From: Clostridium sp. Marseille-P2415
GTDB taxonomy: Bacteria; Bacillota; Clostridia; Lachnospirales; Lachnospiraceae
NCBI RefSeq assembly: GCF_900155545.1
Contig: NZ_LT732526.1
Location: 2,426,164 to 2,490,163, forward strand
Length of the DNA: 64,000 bases
Reading direction: 5' to 3'
Both the position numbers and the translations under genes were made by a program. Numbering within the stretch: position 1 is the stretch's first letter; each line of letters starts with the position of its first letter. The notes under the pieces are model-generated. The model saw nothing but the letters and a program-made list of their open reading frames with translations. It had not been told where the DNA came from and searched no databases. This document shows positions 17,872 to 23,611 of this stretch, in pieces.

Positions 17872-18300
17872 TTAAATGCCTGCTGCTTCCCCTTTCTCTC
17901 CGTCCGAATCATGTATGTACCGTATCAGAAACATTCTGCTGATATACCCGCTTTGGAGCAGCACCGTCCGTATGGACCATAAAACAAGCGGAATAAATAA
18001 GAAAAATGTCCTGACCAATATATATTTTAAAGGCAAGACCCTGAATGAAAACCGGTTTCCTGCACCGGATAAAATCTCACCGACCACCTCATCCTCGAGA
18101 ACGCCGGGCACTGCAGCGATAGAACCGGCCTCCCTATGGTGGTGATATCCTTCCGATATGGTTCCCGCAGAAGAGAAATAAGACTGGCCGGGATTCCTGT
18201 CGTTATCAGACATATTCAGTTCTGCTGAAAGTAAGGCAATGCAAAATAACATTGCCAGTATCCGGCTTACAGCGCGGATCTTTTTTACCCGGTATCTCAA
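17872..18300 (-). CDS. Small membrane protein of unknown function next to secDF
   Basis: 142 residues, not recognised. Start chosen at TTG 18300, because a perfect AGGAGG sits 7 bases upstream; the longer frame from ATG 18330 has no ribosome site. The N-terminus (basic RYRVKKIRAVSR then a hydrophobic segment to about residue 28) is a signal or anchor, and a second hydrophobic segment lies at about 95-117, predicting an outside loop of about 65 residues rich in Gly, Ser and His-His-His. It is co-oriented with secDF 38 bases upstream of it, so a link to export is possible but unproven. Confidence 0.6.
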   Translation of the reverse strand: MRYRVKKIRAVSRILAMLFCIALLSAELNMSDNDRNPGQSYFSSAGTISEGYHHHREAGSIAAVPGVLEDEVVGEILSGAGNRFSFRVLPLKYILVRTFFLFIPLVLWSIRTVLLQSGYISRMFLIRYIHDSDGEKGEAAGI

Positions 18301-18426
18301 TGGAAGTCCTCCTGCGGCAACCGCAAACATAAACTCATGATTTTTCTATCATATCCTGTTGAATTGTACTACAAATCATTCCGAAACACAACCATTGCTT
18401 ATTGACAGAAGCAGTTAATATTGGCA

Positions 18427-18480
18427 GGAAAAAAACTGCAGCAAAACGGTCTCCTTCCTTCCGTTCGTTCTGCTGCAGCT
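18427..18480 (-). terminator. Terminator of the GntR-family gene
   Basis: CTGCAGCA / TGCTGCAG stem (18436-18443 with 18471-18478) with an inner AAACGG/CCGTT pairing, followed on the minus strand by seven T residues. Confidence 0.88.
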
Positions 18481-18491
18481 CTTTCTATGGT

Positions 18492-19187
18492 TTACCGCTT
18501 AATGATGACATTCATATCCGTATTGATCAGGGAGATATGTCTCTTTGCATAAAGCTCCGCCACCTCTTCATCCCGGGCCTTTAAAGCTTCTACGATATTG
18601 TGATGTGCCTTTATGGCATTCCGGGCGTTCTGCGGCACCTGGAATGTCTTTAACCGGAAGTCCCGGATGCATTCGTCGATCTTTTTATTCATAAAAATCA
18701 GCATTTTATTCCTGCTGGCTTCCACGATCTGCCGGTGCAGCTTCTCATCGTATTTTGCCATTCCGGCAAAATCCTCTTCCTCTACTGCACGGATAAACCG
18801 GAAATGGGTCCGTTCGATCTGTTCAAGCTCCGCATCGGTGGCCCGCTTTGCTACAAACCGTGCACATAAGGGCTCCAGGACACTTCTGACTTCAATATAA
18901 TCCTTTAATTCCACCTCATTTTTAAGGAACCATTCCGCCAGCTCTTCCTGACCCAGTTCTTTTTTACTTACCAGAAATGCACCGCGTCCAGGTTTGATCT
19001 CCACCAGCCCCCGGGCCTCTAGAATACGGAAGGCTTCCCTGACTGTACCACGTCCCACCGTCAGCTTCTCACACCATTCTTTTTCCGTAGGTAATTTTTG
19101 TCCGACCGCTATTCCATCCGCTGCAACAAATTCCTTCATGCTGTTTACCACCTGCTGCACGATTGGAATTCTAGAAACCTCTTCCAT
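18492..19187 (-). CDS. GntR-family transcriptional regulator, FadR/FCD subfamily
   Basis: 231 residues. Winged helix at about 10-75 (GQKLPTEKEWCEKLTVGRGTVREAFRILEARG is the recognition region; the stretch spans residues 30-61). The all-helical FCD ligand domain spans about 90-225, with metal-binding candidates in the KYDEKLHRQI helix (Asp, His) and KAHHNIVEA (His). Start chosen at ATG 19187 rather than GTG 19196, which touches the AGAGGGA site. Its upstream palindrome matches elements before the ribose-type operon, so it probably controls both itself and that operon. Confidence 0.92.
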   Translation of the reverse strand: MEEVSRIPIVQQVVNSMKEFVAADGIAVGQKLPTEKEWCEKLTVGRGTVREAFRILEARGLVEIKPGRGAFLVSKKELGQEELAEWFLKNEVELKDYIEVRSVLEPLCARFVAKRATDAELEQIERTHFRFIRAVEEEDFAGMAKYDEKLHRQIVEASRNKMLIFMNKKIDECIRDFRLKTFQVPQNARNAIKAHHNIVEALKARDEEVAELYAKRHISLINTDMNVIIKR

Positions 19188-19232
19188 GATCTTCACTCCC
19201 TCTTCTTATATATCTTTTGTATAAATATTTCA

Positions 19233-19254
19233 TGCTGTCATACAATCATTGTAT
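19233..19254 (-). promoter_or_regulatory. Palindromic operator candidate upstream of the GntR gene
   Basis: ATACAAT-C-ATTGTAT is a perfect 7-bp inverted repeat (19240-19254), preceded by TGCTGTC. The 14-mer TGCTGTCATACAAT recurs exactly at 15462-15475. Likely autoregulatory site. Confidence 0.6.
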
Positions 19255-19370
19255 CACATTTGAAGGAAACTGCAAACATAAAGATAATTTTTTCTATATT
19301 TTCCAGACCCATCAGACAATTTCTTTTAACTATTTTATTACTATTTCTCTAAATATGCAAGCATGGGAGC

Positions 19371-19410
19371 ACAACAAACGGACCCATGTTCCCATAGGTC
19401 CGTTCGTTGT
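19371..19410 (-). terminator. Hairpin terminator downstream of the esterase gene
   Basis: ACAAC-AACGGACC / GGTCCGTT-GTTGT stem (19371-19384 with 19397-19410). The T-run is better on the plus side (19408-19413) than on the minus side, so its direction of action is uncertain; it lies 17 bases past the minus-strand stop. Confidence 0.6.
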
Positions 19411-19426
19411 TTTACTTATAAACCGG

Positions 19427-20824
19427 TTATTCTGCTGCTTCTTTATTTAAGGACTGTTCGGACAGCCATTCCATAATTGTTACATTTTTTCCATTGATTG
19501 TCTCTGCAGGTTTATTGTTAAATACATAAATCCATGACCAGTGCCCATTATACTCGTATGGTGTACCGTCCGCTTTCTTGTACAATCCTGTAGTATCTAT
19601 TACATTATCAAATAGTGATAAGTGAACATTCTTTGCTCCTGCCTTCATTAACCGGTTATACGTCGGAACCGTATAATCTAAAACAGGAACCGTCGTATCC
19701 GTTTTCGCTGCGACAAACCACATGGGAAGCTCTTTCAGCTTCTGTATATCTGAATCTGTGATCAATGTATCTTTTAATGCTTCGCAGGTCGGGAATGCCG
19801 CTGCAAAATAGCCGGTATAATCTCTGGCCATAAGCATCGTCATATATCCGCCGTTGGAATCTCCGCCAATGTAAATTCTATTTGTATCAATATCCGGATT
19901 CTTTGCAACATAATCCTTGATCAGAGCCATGAGTGCTTTCTCATAATTTGAAGTCCCGTCTGCAAAAGCAGAAACATTCTTATATTTTGAAGCTGCATTT
20001 CCAGAAGCATTTGAAGTCTTCCCATCCATCCAAAATGTCGGACATTGCGGTCCTAAAACATAAGCTCCATTGAAATAAGACTGTATTTCTTTTGAAGCAA
20101 AGTTTACCCCCTTATTTCCCGCGATGCCAAGAAGCCCGTCGGTTCCTCCTTCTCCCATTCCGTGGAGCCATATGATCAACGGGTGTTTTGCGCCGTCTTT
20201 TGCCGGTACATAGCTCGCATAATGCATGGTAATATTATCATAAGTGCCCTGTAAGGCAGTAAATTCATCCAGAAGTCCTCTCGTTCCCCCATCAAAAACA
20301 TCCGCTACCAGTCCGGAAACCGTTGTCGAACCGGATTTGATATCCTTTTGCTGTGTTATTGTATACTTACATTCAATCCATTCATTGCGGATAAAATTCA
20401 AATCCAGATTCAAAGGCAGGCCAAAGGAAATATCCGGTCCGATTTCCAATTCAAGAGCTGCATAATTTCCTTTTGCCGCCGCATTGCCGTCTTTATCTGA
20501 TATGTAAGCCTTAGTGACCTTCCGGTATCCAACTCCATCATCACCTATAATCGGAGTATTCTCACTGTTTGGAATCCTTACTGCAAGAACCTTAAAGGTA
20601 TCCGTATCTACGGTATTCTTGTTCACCGTTTTACCAAGGTCCACGATTACCTTTTTAATTTGCGGGCCAAAGTCTTCCACTTCCATAACGGTACGGTAAG
20701 TTGTTGTCTTTGACTTTGTCTGGACATCATCAGCAAATGCGCTGCTTCCATAAGAAAGTACCATGGCTCCGGATAACATAAGTGCCATTAATAATTTTCC
20801 ATTCCTTCTCGTTCTTTTTCCCAT
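19427..20824 (-). CDS. Secreted esterase: Ig-like N-terminal domain plus alpha/beta hydrolase
   Basis: 465 residues. Sec signal peptide ends after AFA (about residue 32). An Ig-like beta domain as in EstA-type esterases follows (about 45-195). The hydrolase domain has the oxyanion region HGMGEGG (His-Gly near residue 223), the nucleophile elbow GGDSNGGY, a candidate acid in AAKTDTTVP and a candidate His in NGHWSW near the end. It is predicted to be exported and to hydrolyse esters, possibly acyl or feruloyl groups on polysaccharides (inference). AAGGAGG lies 5 bases before ATG 20824; the longer frame to 20857 has no such site. Confidence 0.86.
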   Translation of the reverse strand: MGKRTRRNGKLLMALMLSGAMVLSYGSSAFADDVQTKSKTTTYRTVMEVEDFGPQIKKVIVDLGKTVNKNTVDTDTFKVLAVRIPNSENTPIIGDDGVGYRKVTKAYISDKDGNAAAKGNYAALELEIGPDISFGLPLNLDLNFIRNEWIECKYTITQQKDIKSGSTTVSGLVADVFDGGTRGLLDEFTALQGTYDNITMHYASYVPAKDGAKHPLIIWLHGMGEGGTDGLLGIAGNKGVNFASKEIQSYFNGAYVLGPQCPTFWMDGKTSNASGNAASKYKNVSAFADGTSNYEKALMALIKDYVAKNPDIDTNRIYIGGDSNGGYMTMLMARDYTGYFAAAFPTCEALKDTLITDSDIQKLKELPMWFVAAKTDTTVPVLDYTVPTYNRLMKAGAKNVHLSLFDNVIDTTGLYKKADGTPYEYNGHWSWIYVFNNKPAETINGKNVTIMEWLSEQSLNKEAAE

Positions 20825-21339
20825 AAGATCCTCCTTATTTTTTTGCAGGTTTATCAACCCATTTTACCTTAAAGTCTATATGAATGGTTTTAAAGCACTT
20901 TTTAATTAAAACTTTTTACCTGTCCTAAATTTACAACCTGTATCCCATCTTCCTTCTCGCTTGATCAGAATAACTTATTATGAAAAATTATCATTTACGG
21001 ATTGATATTATGCTTATTTATATTCAAATACGCTAACCAATATTTTCATTTTATATCATTATATTGTATTATTGCTAAATTTTCAAGTATTTTTATATAA
21101 ATATTTATATATTTAAGTAAAAATATTTATTATTTTTTTATGTAAATATTTTTACTTCAATCACGTTTCATATTGCTTCGGTTATTGGCAGTTAAGACAG
21201 CTTCCGGCTGCTCGCTTTCCATCTGCCTTGCAACTGGTATGTATAATTTAGATCAAATTGGCTATTTAAAAAATACCAGTTCTTTTATATCATAAGTATC
21301 AGCAAAAACATGTGCTTTACCAATCAGGGAGGAATCGTT
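20825..21339. other. Very AT-rich intergenic region between divergent genes
   Basis: 515 bases separating the esterase gene (minus) from the ECF gene (plus). The centre (about 20980-21160) is extremely AT-rich and contains a perfect 15-bp inverted repeat, AAGTAAAAATATTTA (21115-21129) with TAAATATTTTTACTT (21143-21157). A TATAAT at 21242-21247 may serve the ECF gene, but no convincing -35 was found. No riboswitch that I recognise and no coding sequence. Confidence 0.5.
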
Positions 21340-21843
21340 ATGAACGATATACAAACGGAAAAAATTTTATTCGGCGCTTTAATGACAGCTCTTACCGCTG
21401 CAGCTACTATGTTAATCCATATACCATCTGCATTTAACGGTTATATCCACCTGGGAGACGGAATGGTACTGTTAAGCGGCATACTTCAGGGGCCCTTATA
21501 CGGCGCAGCCGCCGGAGGATTGGGTTCCATGCTGGCAGACTTACTGTCAGGCTACGCATTTTATGCACCGGCTACCTTTATCATCAAAGCACTGGCCGCC
21601 TATTCAGGCGGATATCTCTACCACAGGCTGTCTCACAGCAGCCAGACGGCCCGTTGGCTGCTTCCCTTTCTGGCTGCCGGTATCGTATCCAGCACTGTAG
21701 TGACCGGAGGTTATTTTATATTCGAACTCATCATATATAACCTGCAGGCTGCCATGATAAACATTCCATTCAATCTGGTTCAGAATCTATTCAGCCTGAT
21801 TGTGGCCGGCTCTCTGCTTCCTCTTCTTCTGCGCAGGCGGTAA
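21340..21843 (+). CDS. ECF transporter S component (substrate-specific membrane subunit)
   Basis: 167 residues with about five or six membrane helices; HLGDGMVLLSGILQGPLYG (about 36-54) and the Ala/Gly-rich AAAGGLGSMLADLLSGY are typical of the riboflavin/HMP-like S-component superfamily. It binds a vitamin or precursor and docks with a shared EcfAA'T module located elsewhere. Substrate cannot be read. GGGAGGA lies 6 bases before ATG 21340. It is a lone gene converging on the prenyltransferase gene. Confidence 0.85.
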   Translation: MNDIQTEKILFGALMTALTAAATMLIHIPSAFNGYIHLGDGMVLLSGILQGPLYGAAAGGLGSMLADLLSGYAFYAPATFIIKALAAYSGGYLYHRLSHSSQTARWLLPFLAAGIVSSTVVTGGYFIFELIIYNLQAAMINIPFNLVQNLFSLIVAGSLLPLLLRRR

Positions 21844-21881
21844 CCCATACCGGAGAAACACGCCTGGCTCGTTACCCGCGT

Positions 21882-21921
21882 AAATAGAAAGCCCCAGCAT
21901 TAATGCTGAAGCTTTCTATTT
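21882..21921. terminator. Bidirectional terminator between convergent genes
   Basis: AAATAGAAAGC / GCTTTCTATTT (21882-21892 with 21911-21921) plus an inner CAGCAT/ATGCTG stem. Serves both the ECF gene (plus) and the prenyltransferase gene (minus). Confidence 0.75.
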
Positions 21922-21928
21922 GGCGTAC

Positions 21929-22552
21929 TCATCCTCCAAGCGTCACTTCCTGCCTGGAATACCATGCAATGGCGTCGTATAAGTGCTGGGACCTAAAATC
22001 CGGCCAGTAATCATCTATGACATACATATCGGAATAAACAGACTGTACCGGCAAAAAGCCGGATAGCCTTCTGCGCCCTCCCCACCGGACCACCAGATCA
22101 ATCCTTGAAACATCCGCAGTCTTTAATGCAGGGCCTATAACACCGTCATGAAGCCCCAGATCCCATTCCCAGCTGTAATTGACCAAAAAATTGATTTTCA
22201 TTCCCCCTGCACCGAACCTGCATCTGCTGGTATACGGTATTAGAACTTCCGGAAACATGGCGGAGGCCGTTTTCCCCAACACCAGCAGCTCGGCGTCTTC
22301 TTTTGACAGTTCCTGCACCGCCTTTACGCATGCCTTTGAAAAAGCCTCCCTCTGAACCGTCGGACGCTTGGTATTGTCCACCGTAAAACCATAAAAGGTC
22401 ATTTCTTCGATTCCCATCTCCCGGCATATATGGTAAAGATCCAGGCCGGGAGATATCCCCTTATCGTATCCGGCCTCTTTTCCCATGCCTTTTTCCAGCG
22501 CCCAGCGGCGGTTTCCGTCTGGTATGATTCCGATGTGTCTGGGAATTCTCAT
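21929..22552 (-). CDS. Short cis-prenyltransferase (undecaprenyl diphosphate synthase-like)
   Basis: 207 residues against about 230-250 for UppS. The N-terminal IIPDGNRRWA motif keeps the catalytic Asp and Asn of the family, and the RxxxRRLSGFLPVQ block matches the Arg-Arg-Ser diphosphate-binding region. The metal-binding Glu of the usual Q..YSE..F motif is Asp here (QSVYSDMYV). It probably condenses isopentenyl diphosphate on an allylic primer, but the short length and Glu-to-Asp change mark it as a divergent paralogue with possibly a shorter product. Monocistronic. Confidence 0.85.
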   Translation of the reverse strand: MRIPRHIGIIPDGNRRWALEKGMGKEAGYDKGISPGLDLYHICREMGIEEMTFYGFTVDNTKRPTVQREAFSKACVKAVQELSKEDAELLVLGKTASAMFPEVLIPYTSRCRFGAGGMKINFLVNYSWEWDLGLHDGVIGPALKTADVSRIDLVVRWGGRRRLSGFLPVQSVYSDMYVIDDYWPDFRSQHLYDAIAWYSRQEVTLGG

Positions 22553-22722
22553 ATGCTGCCCTCCTTTTTTATTTCCTGTTTTGAAATATTATATAGAGAG
22601 TATAGCCATTTTTTTCTGTTTCATAATTTCCTTATTTTAGCCCGGAAGTGGCCCATGAAAACACGGCCGGCATGCCAGGTTTCATGGGCCCTCCTGTCAC
22701 TTCTTTATTCCCCCGCAAAATC

Positions 22723-22945
22723 CTAGCAGTCATTATTTTTTCTCTCAGGATCCCGCTTCAGCTCATTTCTTTCCGGAAGCGATTCCTGCTCTCTTTCAGA
22801 TACCCCGGCTGCACAAGACTGATTCGCTCCTTTTCCGCCTGTTCTATAGGATATTACCTCAATGAGTACTGTCTCACCAACAACCGGAATTTACTGGAAA
22901 CCTATATCAACCGGAAGGAACTGGAATTGTTGAGACAGTAAAAGG
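22723..22945 (-). pseudogene. Possible decayed ribokinase-like (PfkB family) gene fragment
   Basis: On the minus strand a frame reads IPVV-GETVL then, eight residues on, GGKGANQSCAAG (22804-22890). PGETVL followed by GGKGANQ is the N-terminal hallmark of ribokinases. An in-frame TAA (22891-22893) sits just before it, no Met start is visible, and the family resemblance ends after about 30 residues. A plus-strand ORF (22648-22941) over the same bases has no ribosome site. The match is short, so this is tentative. Confidence 0.42.
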
Positions 22946-22973
22946 AGAGGTATATTAAGTCTTCTTTCGGGTA

Positions 22974-23010
22974 TAAAAAATACAGCCAAGTCCTGCGGAG
23001 GCTTAACTGT
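22974..23010 (-). terminator. Terminator of the toxin mRNA
   Basis: On the minus strand a 10-bp stem TACAGTTAAG / CTTGGCTGTA (with two G-U pairs, 22981-23010) is followed by six T residues (22975-22980). No other minus-strand gene precedes it except the small toxin gene. Confidence 0.7.
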
Positions 23011-23021
23011 ACTTTTTTCTC

Positions 23022-23050
23022 TTTACTTTTAAAGATTGATGTGTTATATT
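23022..23050 (+). promoter_or_regulatory. Promoter of the antitoxin RNA
   Basis: TTTACT (23022-23027) and TATATT (23045-23050) are separated by exactly 17 bases. Transcription would start near 23057. Confidence 0.65.
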
Positions 23051-23056
23051 TTATTT

Positions 23057-23161
23057 AGAAAGAGCAACCGCCCACAAGGTGGAAGCTTCCGGATAATGCT
23101 TACTTAGCTCTCAATGAGAGCCGCCTATCCTGTTGGCTGACAGGGTAGGCATTATTTTTTT
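23057..23161 (+). ncRNA. Candidate type I antitoxin RNA, antisense to the 3' end of the toxin mRNA
   Basis: About 100-nt unit with its own promoter just upstream and a strong terminator, GCCTATCCTGT / ACAGGGTAGGC (about 23122-23150) followed by ATTATTTTTTT. It is transcribed towards, and overlaps by a few bases, the last codons of the 33-codon toxin gene. It is fully complementary to the toxin mRNA 3' region, which continues to the terminator at 22974-23010. Arrangement matches RatA/TxpA-like loci; function is inferred. Confidence 0.68.
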
Positions 23162-23253
23162 GGCTTGTTATTCCTATTATCCAAATAGGCAAGCAAAGCA
23201 ACAAGGAAACTACCACCTAAAAACAACAATGTTAATACCTGATATGTATCCAT
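23152..23253 (-). CDS. Putative holin-like type I toxin (33 residues)
   Basis: ATG at 23253 with GGGAGGTG upstream. The peptide begins MDTYQVLTLL, has one hydrophobic helix (residues 5-23) and ends in the polar tail LDNRNNKPKK before TAA at 23152-23154. Length, the helix, and the Y-L-D-x-R-N/K-N-x-K ending match the holin-like toxin family (Hol_Tox, TxpA-like). Such peptides insert in the membrane and arrest growth when their RNA antitoxin is missing. Confidence 0.8.
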   Translation of the reverse strand: MDTYQVLTLLFLGGSFLVALLAYLDNRNNKPKK

Positions 23254-23343
23254 CCGCTTCACCTCCCTTCTTTTCTATGTTCCATTAGTGAAACATGAAA
23301 TTCCGGAAGGTCAACCACCCTGTACACGATTACTCATATAAAT

Positions 23344-23372
23344 ATTCTACCAACAAATACTCAGTAAAGCAA
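23344..23372 (-). promoter_or_regulatory. Promoter of the toxin mRNA
   Basis: On the minus strand TTGCTT (23367-23372) and TAGAAT (23344-23349) are separated by 17 bases, about 90 bases ahead of the toxin start. The stretch 23400-23560 behind it holds nothing recognisable. Confidence 0.55.
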
Positions 23373-23560
23373 TCAAAATATCCACTTATTTCCATATCCC
23401 AATTCTATAAAATCCAATTTAACCAGGACAAACCACTTTAATGATTTCATATGCTTCTTATAGCCATATTACTTGTAATTACATTCCGATAATGACCTCT
23501 CCCATCATCCTTTTCTACTGAAATTTTAAGCTATAACTTAACATCATAACCCACCAAATA

Positions 23561-23596
23561 AACAGGGTACTGCATTTCAAAATGCAATACCCTGTT
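23561..23596 (-). terminator. Terminator of ppdK
   Basis: Seventeen-base arms AACAGGGTA-TGCATTT / AAATGCA-TACCCTGTT (23561-23577 with 23580-23596), 16 bases past the ppdK stop. Confidence 0.8.
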
Positions 23597-23611
23597 GTTA
23601 TAGTTATTTGA

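Noticed and set aside
22644..22703. Hairpin GCCCATGAAA/TTTCATGGGC as a terminator
   Set aside because: No T-run on either strand and loose central pairing; left unannotated.
22648..22941. Plus-strand ORF of 97 codons
   Set aside because: No ribosome site, no recognisable domain, and it overlaps the ribokinase-like remnant on the other strand.
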